Shown here one piece after another: positions 44,199-52,890 of a DNA stretch of 64,000 bases. A program made the position numbers and the translations under genes. The notes beneath the pieces were generated by a model. That model had not been told where the DNA came from and did not search any database. It saw nothing but the letters and a program-made list of their open reading frames with translations. Positions within the stretch are counted from its first letter, which is position 1. Every line of letters starts with the position of its first letter. Source of the DNA: Streptomyces iakyrus (GTDB lineage Bacteria; Actinomycetota; Actinomycetes; Streptomycetales; Streptomycetaceae); assembly GCF_000717055.1 (NCBI RefSeq), contig NZ_JNXI01000034.1, positions 8,656 through 72,655 on the forward strand. The letters are read 5' to 3'.

Positions 44199-46439
44199 TC
44201 ACCGAAATGTCCGCAGTCGCAGACTGTTCGTGACGACGAAGACCGACGAGAAGGCCATCGCGGCCCCCGCGATCATCGGGTTCAGCAGTCCCGCGGCGGC
44301 CAGCGGCAGCGCGGCCACGTTGTAGCCGAAGGCCCACACGAGATTGCCCTTGATCGTGGCCAGGGTCCGGCGCGACAGCCGGATCGCGTCCGCGGCCACC
44401 CGCAGATCGCCGCGGACCAGCGTCAGATCGCCCGCCTCGATCGCCGCGTCCGTGCCGGTTCCCAGGGACAGGCCCAGATCGGCGGTGGCGAGCGCGGCCG
44501 CGTCGTTGACGCCGTCGCCCACCATGGCGACGACCCGCCCCTCGGCCTGCAGCCGCCGTACCGCGGCGACCTTGTCCTCGGGCAGCACCTCGGCCACGAC
44601 CTGCTCGATGCCGACGGCCGCGGCCACCGTCTCGGCCACCACGCGGTTGTCCCCGGTCAGCAGCACCGGCGTCAGTCCCAGGGCGCGCAGCTCGCGCACC
44701 GCCTCGGCGCTCGTCTCCTTGACCGCGTCCGCGACGGCCAGCACGGCCCGCGCCGTCCCGTCCCAGCCGGCCACGACCGCCGTACGCCCGGCCCGCTCGG
44801 CCTCGTCCCGCGCGCGGGCCAGCTCCGGCGGCAGTTCGTCGAAGAGCCGTCCCACGGCGACGTCACGGCCTTCCACGCGCCCGCGTACGCCCCGCCCGGG
44901 CACGTTCTCGAACGCTTCGGCCTCCGGGAGCCGCCCGGCGCTCTCCGCGGCGCCCAGCGCGATCGCACGGCCGACGGGGTGCTCGGAGGCGTGCTCGACG
45001 GCGCCCGCGAGCCGCAGCACCTCCTTCTCGTCGGCTCCCTCGGCCAGGTGGACCTCCTGGAGGGTCATCCGGCCCGTGGTGACGGTGCCGGTCTTGTCCA
45101 TGACGACCGTGTCGACCCGGCGCGTGGACTCCAGGACCTCCGGGCCCTTGATGAGGATGCCGAGCTGGGCGCCGCGCCCCGTGCCGACCATCAGCGCGGT
45201 CGGCGTGGCCAGGCCCAGCGCGCACGGGCAGGCGATGATCAGGACGGCGACGGCGGCGGTGAACGCGGCGACGCCGTCGCCCGTCAGCCCGAGCCACGTC
45301 CCGGCCGTGGCGACGGCGATCAGCAGCACCACCGGCACGAAGATCCCGGAGATCCGGTCGGCGAGCCGCTGCACCTCGGCCTTGCCGTTCTGCGCGTCCT
45401 CCACCAGCTTCGCCATACGCGCGAGCCGGGTGTCGGCGCCGACCCGCGTGGCCTCGACGACCAGCCGTCCGCCCGCGTTGACCGTCGCGCCCGTGACCGC
45501 GTCCCCGGCCGTCACGTCCACCGGCACCGACTCTCCGGTCAGCATCGAGGCGTCCACGGCGGAGGCGCCCTCGACGACCGTGCCGTCGGTGGCGATCTTC
45601 TCGCCGGGCCGTACGACGAACCGGTCGCCGACGGCGAGCCGTTGCGCCGGGATCCGCACCTCGCGCCCGTCCCGCAGGACGGCCACGTCCTTGGCGCCCA
45701 GGTCCATCAGCGCCCTGAGCGCGGCTCCCGCGCGGCGCTTGGAGCGGGCCTCCAGGTAGCGGCCGAGCAGGATGAACACGGTGACGCCGGAAGCGACCTC
45801 CAGGTAGATCGAAGGGGCGCCGTCCCCGCGCGTGACCGTGAGTTCGAAGGGGTGCCGCATGCCCGGCATGCCCGCGTCGCCGAGGAACAGTGCCCACAGG
45901 GACCAGCCGAACGCGGCCAGGGTGCCGAGGGAGACCAGCGTGTCCATGGTGGCGGCGCCGTGCCGGGCGTTCGTCCAGGCCGCCCGGTGGAAGGACAGCC
46001 CGCCCCAGACGACGACCGGTGCGGCGAGGGTGAGCGAGAGCCACTGCCAGTTGTCGAACTGGAGCGCCGGGACCATGGCCAGGAGGATCACGGGCAGGGC
46101 GAGGACGGCGGAGACGGTGAGGCGCCGGCGGAGCGCCGACAGCTCGGGGTCTTCCGTCTCGGCGTCGGGAGCCTCCTCCCGCGGGGGCGCGGGCTCCTCG
46201 GCGGTGTACCCGGTCTTCACCACGGTGGCGATCAGATCGGCGACCTCGATGCCCGCGGGATAGGCGACCCGGGCCTTCTCCGTCGCGTAGTTCACCGTGG
46301 CGGAGACGCCCTCCATGCGGTTGAGCTTCTTCTCGACGCGGGCCGCGCAGGAGGCGCAGGTCATCCCGCCGATGAGCAGCTCGACCTCGGCGAGGGCCGG
46401 CTCGCGGTCGGCCGGTGCCTGGGCGGTGGTGCTGGTCAT
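44199..46439 (-). CDS. copA: Copper-exporting P1B-type ATPase
   Basis: A 746-residue heavy-metal ATPase. One N-terminal HMA domain with MTCASC (26-31), eight membrane helices, TGES actuator loop, the CPC metal site in [15 protein letters not shown], phosphorylation motif DKTGTVTTG, the HP motif in [16 protein letters not shown], and [11 protein letters not shown] hinge. CPC with a single MxCxxC domain is the Cu(I) pattern. It exports cytoplasmic copper. ATG 46439 follows GGAGTCAGAGGAC. It lies 185 bases behind copZ on the same strand and probably shares its CsoR-controlled promoter. Confidence 0.95.
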   Translation of the reverse strand: MTSTTAQAPADREPALAEVELLIGGMTCASCAARVEKKLNRMEGVSATVNYATEKARVAYPAGIEVADLIATVVKTGYTAEEPAPPREEAPDAETEDPELSALRRRLTVSAVLALPVILLAMVPALQFDNWQWLSLTLAAPVVVWGGLSFHRAAWTNARHGAATMDTLVSLGTLAAFGWSLWALFLGDAGMPGMRHPFELTVTRGDGAPSIYLEVASGVTVFILLGRYLEARSKRRAGAALRALMDLGAKDVAVLRDGREVRIPAQRLAVGDRFVVRPGEKIATDGTVVEGASAVDASMLTGESVPVDVTAGDAVTGATVNAGGRLVVEATRVGADTRLARMAKLVEDAQNGKAEVQRLADRISGIFVPVVLLIAVATAGTWLGLTGDGVAAFTAAVAVLIIACPCALGLATPTALMVGTGRGAQLGILIKGPEVLESTRRVDTVVMDKTGTVTTGRMTLQEVHLAEGADEKEVLRLAGAVEHASEHPVGRAIALGAAESAGRLPEAEAFENVPGRGVRGRVEGRDVAVGRLFDELPPELARARDEAERAGRTAVVAGWDGTARAVLAVADAVKETSAEAVRELRALGLTPVLLTGDNRVVAETVAAAVGIEQVVAEVLPEDKVAAVRRLQAEGRVVAMVGDGVNDAAALATADLGLSLGTGTDAAIEAGDLTLVRGDLRVAADAIRLSRRTLATIKGNLVWAFGYNVAALPLAAAGLLNPMIAGAAMAFSSVFVVTNSLRLRTFR

Positions 46440-46577
46440 GTCCTCTGACTCCAGGAGATGCGGGCGCCCGGGAAGCGGAACGGGCCGTACGGCCCGTACA
46501 CGGGTACGAGTGCCAGGGCCGGCGCGTCTCAGACCTGCCGGCTGCCGCACCCGGGTGGGGTCGGGCCCGGCTGCGGG

Positions 46578-46630
46578 CCGGACCCGGGTGGCTCAGGCTC
46601 CGTCGCCTGCCGGACCCGGGTGGTTCAGGC
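46578..46630. repeat. Direct repeat between copZ and copA
   Basis: The 21-base unit at 46578-46598 recurs at 46610-46630 with one mismatch (core GGACCCGGGTGG). A shorter related copy, CACCCGGGTGG, lies near 46548-46558. The last copy includes the copZ stop codon. Confidence 0.75.
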
Positions 46631-46864
46631 CCGGCCGGCCAGTTCGAAGCCGGCCTCGTCGACGGCGGTGCGTACGGCCTCTTCGTCGAGCGGGGTCGCG
46701 GAGACGACGGTGACCTCGCCGGTCTTGGCGACGGCCGTCACCGAGCTCACGCCGGAGATCTGGGAGATCTCGCCGGAGACCGCGCCCTCGCAGTGTCCGC
46801 AGCTCATGCCGCTCACCTTGAAGACGGTGGTGACGGGGCCCGTGGTGTCGGTCTGGGCGGTCAT
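46625..46864 (-). CDS. copZ: Copper chaperone (HMA domain)
   Basis: A 79-residue HMA-domain protein. VSGMSCGHCEGAVSGEIS carries the CxxC copper site, followed by VSSVTAVAKTGEVTVVSATP and an EEAVRTAVDEAGFEL helix, a complete ferredoxin-like fold. It hands Cu(I) to CopA downstream. ATG 46864 with a GAGGAGTAAC-type ribosome binding site. A CsoR-like operator lies ~66 bases upstream. Confidence 0.93.
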   Translation of the reverse strand: MTAQTDTTGPVTTVFKVSGMSCGHCEGAVSGEISQISGVSSVTAVAKTGEVTVVSATPLDEEAVRTAVDEAGFELAGRA

Positions 46865-46929
46865 GTCGTTACTCCTCGTCGAGGCATGTGGGGCTGTGGG
46901 GTCCGCTGAGGGACCCGCACATCCCACTG

Positions 46930-46944
46930 TACCCCTAGGGGGTA
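46930..46944. promoter_or_regulatory. CsoR-type copper operator
   Basis: TACCCCTAGGGGGTA is the near-palindromic box known for CsoR repressors. It lies upstream of copZ and directly next to the stop of the TetR gene, so the copZ-copA promoter must be here. No csoR gene is in the window. Confidence 0.85.
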
Positions 46945-46949
46945 TCAGT

Positions 46950-47651
46950 TCACGACGTCCCCATGAGCGGCTCCAGGTAGCGCACGAGGGCACCCTTCAG
47001 CTCTTGCACGTACGCCTCCCGCTCGTCGCCCTCGTGGGCCAGGATCAGCTCCAGGCCGGCCTTGTAGATGCCGACGCACATCTGGGCGGTGCGGGTGACG
47101 GCCGCCTGGGGCGCGTCGGGTGCGAACGGGGCCAGGATCGTCTCGACGCGGGCCACCAGCGTCGCGTGCAGGGCGTCGTGCTCCTCGGCGATGCGGCCCG
47201 GGATGTCGGGGCCGTGCATCAGCACGAAGAAGGCAGGGTGGCGGCAGTTGAACTCGATGAAGCGGTCGACGGTCCCGGCGATCACCTCCTCCAGCGGGGT
47301 CGTGTCGGAGGTGATCGGGGTGAGGACCTCGTCGTACGACTGCCGCATCTCGTGCATGAGCCGGCTGCCCAGCTCGATCGCGATCGCTTCCTTGTTCGGG
47401 AAGAACTGGTACAGCGTCCCGGGGGAGACGCCGGCCTCGCGGGCGATCGCGTTGGTGCTGGCGGCCGTGTAGCCGGTCGTGGCGAAGACCCGGGCGGCGG
47501 CTTCGAGCAGCTGGGCGATTCGCCGCTCACCGCGGGCCTGCCGCCGCCGCGGCCGATCTTCGCCGGTGGTCGCCGCTTCGCCGGTCGTCGCCGCTTCGGC
47601 GGCCGTCGCCTCTCCGGTCTCCGGTGCGGGCTTCTCGGTCTTCTCGGGCAC
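46950..47651 (-). CDS. TetR family repressor
   Basis: A 233-residue TetR protein. A disordered, acidic N-terminus with an AATTGE repeat (encoded by an 18-bp DNA repeat) precedes the HTH: RIAQLLEAAARVFATTGY, STNAIAREAGVSPGTLYQFF. The C-terminal ligand domain is all-helical (FIEFNCRHPAFFVLMHGPDIPG). GTG start at 47651. It is divergent from the MMPL transporter across an operator made of a 27-bp inverted repeat, so it most likely represses both. Confidence 0.92.
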   Translation of the reverse strand: MPEKTEKPAPETGEATAAEAATTGEAATTGEDRPRRRQARGERRIAQLLEAAARVFATTGYTAASTNAIAREAGVSPGTLYQFFPNKEAIAIELGSRLMHEMRQSYDEVLTPITSDTTPLEEVIAGTVDRFIEFNCRHPAFFVLMHGPDIPGRIAEEHDALHATLVARVETILAPFAPDAPQAAVTRTAQMCVGIYKAGLELILAHEGDEREAYVQELKGALVRYLEPLMGTS

Positions 47652-47678
47652 GCGTATCCCCAGGTCTCAGAACGCGAT

Positions 47679-47746
47679 TGACAAACGCGAGTGGTCGCTC
47701 GCATTCTGGAGTCGGCAGAAATGCGAGCGATCTCTCGTGTTTGTCA
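47679..47746. promoter_or_regulatory. Long inverted-repeat operator between tetR and the MMPL gene
   Basis: Two 27-base arms (47679-47705 and 47720-47746), both beginning TGACAAAC and ending TCGCTCGCATT when read inwards, match at 24 of 27 positions around a 14-base centre. Each arm contains its own GCGAG/CTCGC-like dyad, so two TetR dimers could bind, one per promoter. Confidence 0.85.
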
Positions 47747-47813
47747 GTCTATGGCAGCCCCGTGCTGTCAGGCTGCGCCTGGACACGGGTCACGGTGAAG
47801 GGGACACCGCACG

Positions 47814-50027
47814 ATGACCGAAGTCAACACACCACCGCGCGTCGGCGGCTGGACCCGTTTCGTCACCGCCCGGCCCAGGCTGTCGCTGCTGGTGGCGCTG
47901 GTGATCACCGCGCTCGCGGTGCTGGCCGGCAGCGGCGTCGCCGACCGGTTGGGTGCCGGCGGCTGGGAGGATCCGGCCGCCGAGTCCACCTACGCGACCA
48001 AGGCCCTGGAGCGCGAGTTCCCGGGCTCCCAGCCCAACCTTCTGCTCCTGATCGACGCGGGCGAGGCCTCCGTCGACGACCCGGCCGTCGCCGCCGAGGC
48101 CAAACGGCTCGCCGAGCGCCTCGCGGGCGAGCGGGGCGTCACCGGAGTCGGCTCCTACTGGCAGTCCCGCACCCCGGCCCTGCGCGCGGAGGACGGGCAC
48201 GAGGCGCTGATAGCCGCCCGCATCACAGGTGACGAGAAGACCGCCGGCGAGACGCTGGAGCGCATCGCACCCCACTATCGCGGCACGCACGGGCCGGTGG
48301 AGGCCGGCATCGGCGGCCCGGTCGCCGTGCGGCACGAGATGCAGGCGATCATCCAGGAGGACCTCACCCGGGCCGAGCTCATCGCCCTGCCCGTGACGCT
48401 GGTGCTGCTCGTGATGGTCTTCGGCAGCGCCGTCGCGGCCCTGCTGCCCCTCGGCATCGGCATCGTCGCCATCCTCGGGACGAACGCCGTCCTGCGCGGC
48501 CTCACCGAGCTCACGGACGTCTCCGTGTTCGCGATCAACCTCACCACGGCCCTCGGTCTGGGCCTCGCCATCGACTACGCGCTCTTCATCGTCCGCCGGT
48601 ATCGCGAGGAACTGTCCACGGGCGCCGACCCCCTGACCTCGATCGGCACGACCCTGCGCACAGCCGGCCGCACCGTCCTCTTCTCCGCCCTCACGGTCGC
48701 GGTGTCCCTGGCCGCGATGCTGGTCTTCCCGCAGTACTTCCTGCGCTCCTTCGCCTACGCCGGGATTGCCGTGGTGCTGCTGGCCGCCGCGGCCGCGCTG
48801 ATCCTGCTCCCGGCGGCGCTGATCCTGCTGGGCCACCGGGTCAACGCGCTGGACCTGCGCCGCCTGTTCCGGCGCGGGCACCGGCCGGACCCCACCCGGC
48901 AGGAAGGGAGGGCCTGGGCCCGCACCGCGGCGTTCGTCATGCGCCGCGCCCCCTTCTTCGCCCTCGGCACCACAGCCGTCCTCGTCCTGCTCGGCCTGCC
49001 CTTCCTGGGCGTGAAGTTCGGCACCGCCGACGACCGCCAGCTGCCCTCGACGTCCGAGTCCCATGTGGTGCAGCAGCACATCCGGGAGGGCTTCCCGGGC
49101 AGCCCCGGCGGCGGCCTCGAAGTGCTCGCCGAGGGCCGTGCGACCGAGGCGCAGTACGGCGCCTACAAGGAGCGCGTCGCCGCACTGCCCGACGTGGCCC
49201 GGGTCGACGGACCCCTGGTGAAGGGCGACTTCGCATACTTCACGGTGCTGCCGAAGGGCGAGGCGGTCGACGACCCGGCCCAGCGTCTCGTCGGCGACCT
49301 GCGTGAGACGCGAGCCCCCTTCGACACCAAGGTGACCGGCACGGCGGCCGTCCTGGTCGACTCCAAGCACGCCATAGGGGAGCGCCTGCCGCTGGCGGCG
49401 GTCTTCATCACGATCGTCACCCTGCTCCTGGTCTTCCTCCTCACCGGCAGCGTGCTCATACCGATCCAGGCGGTCGTCCTCAACGCGCTCAGCCTGACGG
49501 CCATGTTCGGCGCGGTCGTCTGGGTCTTCCAGGACGGCCACCTGTCCGGCCTGCTGGCCTTCACCAGTCCCGGCTCCATCGAGACGACCCTCCCGGTCCT
49601 GATGTTCTGCGTGGCCTTCGGCCTCTCCATGGACTACGGCGTGTTCCTGCTCTCCCGCATCAAGGAGGAGTACGACCGCACCGGCGACCACGACCAGGCC
49701 GTCCGGCACGGCCTGGCACGCACCGGCGGGCTGATCACGGCGGCGGCGGTCATCCTGGCCGTGGTCATGGTCGCGATCGGCACCTCCCGGGTGACCAACA
49801 CCAAGATGCTCGGCCTGGGCATCGCCCTGGCTGTCCTGATGGACGCGATGATCGTCCGCAGCCTCCTGGTCCCGGCGGTCATGCGCCTCACCGGCCGCGC
49901 CACCTGGTGGGCCCCGCGCCCCCTGCGCCGTTTCCACGAACGCTTCGGCCTGAGCGAGGCCGAACCGGAGCGGCCGGTGGCCGAGACGGAACCCGCCAGG
50001 GACAAGGCCGGGGCCTCGGCGGGCTGA
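47814..50027 (+). CDS. MMPL/RND family transporter
   Basis: A 737-residue exporter with the twofold MMPL layout: helix 1 (RPRLSLLVALVITALAVLAG), a large external loop, five helices carrying GLGLAIDYALFIVRRYREE, then the same pattern in the second half with AFGLSMDYGVFLLSRIKEEYD. The paired Asp-Tyr residues are the proton-relay positions of this family. Substrates are lipids, glycolipids or drugs. The final helices end in an acidic tail with GASAG. Divergent from its probable TetR repressor. ATG 47814 is preceded by AAGGGGA. Confidence 0.93.
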   Translation: MTEVNTPPRVGGWTRFVTARPRLSLLVALVITALAVLAGSGVADRLGAGGWEDPAAESTYATKALEREFPGSQPNLLLLIDAGEASVDDPAVAAEAKRLAERLAGERGVTGVGSYWQSRTPALRAEDGHEALIAARITGDEKTAGETLERIAPHYRGTHGPVEAGIGGPVAVRHEMQAIIQEDLTRAELIALPVTLVLLVMVFGSAVAALLPLGIGIVAILGTNAVLRGLTELTDVSVFAINLTTALGLGLAIDYALFIVRRYREELSTGADPLTSIGTTLRTAGRTVLFSALTVAVSLAAMLVFPQYFLRSFAYAGIAVVLLAAAAALILLPAALILLGHRVNALDLRRLFRRGHRPDPTRQEGRAWARTAAFVMRRAPFFALGTTAVLVLLGLPFLGVKFGTADDRQLPSTSESHVVQQHIREGFPGSPGGGLEVLAEGRATEAQYGAYKERVAALPDVARVDGPLVKGDFAYFTVLPKGEAVDDPAQRLVGDLRETRAPFDTKVTGTAAVLVDSKHAIGERLPLAAVFITIVTLLLVFLLTGSVLIPIQAVVLNALSLTAMFGAVVWVFQDGHLSGLLAFTSPGSIETTLPVLMFCVAFGLSMDYGVFLLSRIKEEYDRTGDHDQAVRHGLARTGGLITAAAVILAVVMVAIGTSRVTNTKMLGLGIALAVLMDAMIVRSLLVPAVMRLTGRATWWAPRPLRRFHERFGLSEAEPERPVAETEPARDKAGASAG

Positions 50028-50063
50028 CCGGGCCGCCGGAGGGGGCTGACCGGGCCGCCCGAG
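50021..50063. repeat. Tandem duplication across the MMPL stop codon
   Basis: The 21 bases at 50021-50041 recur at 50043-50063 with one mismatch (period 22). The first copy contains the gene's TGA stop; a partial third copy follows. Confidence 0.8.
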
Positions 50064-50188
50064 GGGGCTCGGGTCGGCGGTGTCCCGCACCGCGGCGCTA
50101 GCGTTCCCCGAGGGGCCGGACACCGGGAGGCGCGCGGTCACCCGCCCCCGGGCGCCCGGGGTACGACAGACGAAAGGCGGGTGGGTCC

Positions 50189-51232
50189 ATGCGGGCCGTG
50201 GTGTTCGAGCGGTACGGGGAAGCGGCCGAGGTGCGGGAGGTCGCGGATCCGCAGCCCGCGGAGCACGGAGTCGTCGTGCGGGTCGAGGCCACCGGGCTGT
50301 GCCGCAGCGACTGGCACGGCTGGCAGGGCCACGACCCGGACATCGCCCTGCCGCACGTGCCCGGGCACGAACTCGCCGGGGTCGTCGAGGCGGTAGGCGC
50401 CCGGGTGACCGGATGGCGGCCCGGCGACCGGGTCACCGTGCCGTTCATCTGCGCCTGCGGCACCTGCCCGTCCTGCGCGGCGGGCGACCATCAGGTGTGC
50501 GAGCGCCAGACCCAGCCCGGCTTCACCCACTGGGGCTCCTTCGCCCAGTACGTGGCGCTGGACCACGCCGACGTGAACCTCGTGGCGCTGCCCGGGGAGC
50601 TGTCCTTCGCGACGGCGGCCTCGCTCGGCTGCCGCTTCGCCACGGCGTACCGGGCGGTGGTGCAGCAGGGCCGGGTGGCGGCGGGGGAGTCGGTCGCCGT
50701 GCACGGCTGCGGCGGGGTCGGGCTCTCGGCCGTGATGATCGCGGCCGCGTCGGGAGCCCGCGTCGTGGCGGTCGACGTGTCGGCCCGGGCCCTGGAGCTG
50801 GCGCGGCGGTTCGGCGCGGCACAGTGCCTGGACGCGACGGCCGTGCCGGACACCGCGGCCACGGTCCGTGAACTGACCGGCGGCGGTGCCCACCTCTCCC
50901 TCGACGCCCTGGGCTCACCCGGCACGTGCGCCGCCTCCGTGAACGGCCTGCGCCGCCGCGGCCGGCACGTCCAGGTGGGCCTGCTGCCCTCACCGGCCGG
51001 CACGACCCCCGTGCCGATGGCCCGCGCGATCGCCCTGGAGCTGGAACTGCTCGGCAGCCACGGCATGGCCGCGCACAGCTACCCGCCGATGCTGGAGCTG
51101 GTCCGCAGCGGCGTCCTGCGCCCCGACCTGCTGGTGACGTCGACGATCACGCTGGCCGGTGTCCCGGCCGCGCTGGCGGCGATGGGGACGGCGCCGGGGG
51201 CAGGAGCGACGGTCATCGAGCCCTGGAGCTGA
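50189..51232 (+). CDS. Zinc-dependent alcohol dehydrogenase
   Basis: A 347-residue medium-chain dehydrogenase. Catalytic zinc ligands: Cys in ATGLCRSDWHGW and the His/Glu of GHELAG. Structural zinc site CACGTCPSCAAGDHQVC with four Cys. The Rossmann motif is VHGCGGVGLSAVMIA. It oxidises an alcohol with NAD(P)+; the substrate is unknown. ATG 50189 has GAAAGGCGGG upstream. It is followed by a perfect hairpin shared with the convergent HTH pseudogene. Confidence 0.92.
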   Translation: MRAVVFERYGEAAEVREVADPQPAEHGVVVRVEATGLCRSDWHGWQGHDPDIALPHVPGHELAGVVEAVGARVTGWRPGDRVTVPFICACGTCPSCAAGDHQVCERQTQPGFTHWGSFAQYVALDHADVNLVALPGELSFATAASLGCRFATAYRAVVQQGRVAAGESVAVHGCGGVGLSAVMIAAASGARVVAVDVSARALELARRFGAAQCLDATAVPDTAATVRELTGGGAHLSLDALGSPGTCAASVNGLRRRGRHVQVGLLPSPAGTTPVPMARAIALELELLGSHGMAAHSYPPMLELVRSGVLRPDLLVTSTITLAGVPAALAAMGTAPGAGATVIEPWS

Positions 51233-51249
51233 CACCCCGGGCGACGACC

Positions 51250-51275
51250 GTGCCCCCACGCGAGCGTGGGGGCAC
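51250..51275. terminator. Bidirectional hairpin terminator
   Basis: A perfect 11-bp stem GTGCCCCCACG / CGTGGGGGCAC with the tetraloop CGAG, 18 bases after the alcohol dehydrogenase stop and 23 bases from the stop of the convergent HTH gene. Confidence 0.85.
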
Positions 51276-51297
51276 GAGGTGGAGAAGGGGGGCGGGC

Positions 51298-51499
51298 TCA
51301 CTCGGCTCTTCGGCCGCGGTTGCCGGGCCTGGAGGCGACCCACGCGCGGACGGTGTCGGCGTACCAGTAGGGCTTGCCGCCCTCGACATGGTCGGGCGGG
51401 GGGCAGCAGCCCGTGTTTGCGGTAGGACCGCACGGTGTCGGGCTGCACCCGGATGTGCGCCGCGATCTCCTTGTAGGACCAGAGCCTTCGGTCGGTCAT
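51298..51499 (-). pseudogene. Small helix-turn-helix (MerR/excisionase-like) gene with a frameshift
   Basis: From ATG 51499 the frame encodes LWSYKEIAAHIRVQPDTVRS and YRKHGLLPP, a MerR/AlpA-type HTH. It then meets a run of six C on the coding strand (six G at ~51398-51403 on the plus strand). After that run the natural continuation DHVEGGKPYWYADTVRAW and VASRPGNRGRRAE is in another frame and ends at TGA 51298. Removing one C restores a 66-residue protein. The total length of 202 bases, one more than a multiple of three, agrees. In the window as given the gene is broken. A sequencing error in the C-run or a phase-variable switch are the alternatives. Confidence 0.8.
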
Positions 51500-51861
51500 G
51501 ACGTGCACCTCCCCGCGCGCACCACGGCGGCGGCCGTGGACGGCCGTCCGGGGGAGCCGGGCGCTGCGCTGGCGATCAACAAGCCTGTGTCCGGTCAACG
51601 ACGCCCGGTGGTACGGGGCAGGGCCTGTGGGCCGGGCGTGACGGAAGACCCGCGTACACGGCACGCACGTGACAGGACGGCGGCGCTTGTGACACAGCCG
51701 GGGCAAAGGCGCGCTCCGGGAGCTCGGCGGGGCGCCTTGACGCGCGGTTCGACGCGCGGGCTCCGGGACCGACGCCGGGGCCTGAACTCCACGGAACCGT
51801 GAAACCCGGATCGGGACATCCGGACCAGGGGATACGGAAAGCGCTGTCATGATCTGGTCCG
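51500..51861. other. Intergenic region upstream of the iol operon
   Basis: About 360 bases between the broken HTH gene and the iol promoter, G+C-rich. No hairpin, RNA or convincing coding frame is seen. Confidence 0.4.
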
Positions 51862-51907
51862 AATGTCTGGACAAAACATTGACAGGGCGTCGTGAGGGGG
51901 CTACAAC
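51862..51907 (+). promoter_or_regulatory. iol operon promoter with overlapping operator
   Basis: TTGACA (51879-51884), 17 bases, then TACAAC (51902-51907) is a close match to a vegetative sigma promoter; the iolC ATG follows 33 bases later. Overlapping the -35 is the dyad AATGT-N9-ACATT (51862-51880), which encloses TGTCTGGACA, a GntR-type half-site arrangement. A repressor bound here would block RNA polymerase. Confidence 0.7.
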
Positions 51908-51939
51908 ACCGGGGAGAGCCGAGCACCGAGGGGACACCG

Positions 51940-52890
51940 ATGGCGTACGACCTGATCACCATGGGGCGGATCGGAGTGGACCTGTATCCGCTCCAGACCG
52001 GCGTCCCGCTGCCGCAGGTCACGTCCTTCGGCAAGTTCCTCGGCGGCTCCGCGAGCAACGTCGCGGTCGCCGCGGCCCGCCTGGGGCGCCGGACGGCGGT
52101 GATCACCCGTACCGGCGACGACCCTTTCGGCACCTACCTCCACGAGGCCCTGAAGGGCTTCGGCGTGGACGACCGCTGGGTCACCCCGGTCCCCGGCCTG
52201 CCCACGCCGGTCACCTTCTGCGAGGTCTTCCCGCCGGACGACTTCCCGCTGTACTTCTACCGGGAGCCCAAGGCCCCCGACCTGGAGATCGACGCCCACG
52301 AGCTCGACCTCGACGCCGTCCGCGACGCCCGGGTCTTCTGGGTCACGGGCACGGGCCTGAGCGAGGAACCGAGCCGTACGGCGACCCTCGCGGCCCTCGC
52401 CCACCGCGCCAAGTCCGGCACCACGGTCTTCGACCTCGACTGGCGCCCCATGTTCTGGACCGACCCCGACGCGGCCCGCCCCTTCTACACCGAGGCCCTG
52501 CGCCACGCCACCGTGGCCGTCGGCAACCTCGACGAGGTGGAGGTCGCCACCGGCGTGCGCGAACCCCACGCCGCCGCCCGCGCCCTCCTGGACGCCGGTG
52601 TCGAGCTGGCCGTCGTCAAGCAGGGCCCCGAGGGCGTCCTCGCGGTGAACAGCGCCGGGGAGAGCGCCGAGGTCCCGCCGCTGCCCGTGAACGTCCTCAA
52701 CGGCCTCGGCGCCGGCGACGCCTTCGGCGGCTCACTCGTGCACGGGCTGCTGGAAGGCTGGGACCTGGAGAAGACCATGCGGTACGCCAACGCCGCCGGT
52801 GCCATCGTCGCCTCCCGCCTGGAGTGCTCCTCCGCGATGCCCACCCCGGCCGAGATCGAGGCGGCCGTCACCGCGGGAGCGGTCCAGTGA
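51940..52890 (+). CDS. iolC: 5-Dehydro-2-deoxygluconokinase
   Basis: A 316-residue PfkB kinase opening LITMGRIGVDLYPLQTGVPL, the typical IolC start. It has FGKFLGGSASNVAVAAARLG (signature 1) and LNGLGAGDAFGGSLVHGLLE (signature 2, catalytic Asp). It phosphorylates 5-dehydro-2-deoxy-D-gluconate in myo-inositol breakdown. ATG 51940 after GAGGGGAC. First gene of the operon; its stop overlaps the next start (GTGA). Confidence 0.93.
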   Translation: MAYDLITMGRIGVDLYPLQTGVPLPQVTSFGKFLGGSASNVAVAAARLGRRTAVITRTGDDPFGTYLHEALKGFGVDDRWVTPVPGLPTPVTFCEVFPPDDFPLYFYREPKAPDLEIDAHELDLDAVRDARVFWVTGTGLSEEPSRTATLAALAHRAKSGTTVFDLDWRPMFWTDPDAARPFYTEALRHATVAVGNLDEVEVATGVREPHAAARALLDAGVELAVVKQGPEGVLAVNSAGESAEVPPLPVNVLNGLGAGDAFGGSLVHGLLEGWDLEKTMRYANAAGAIVASRLECSSAMPTPAEIEAAVTAGAVQ

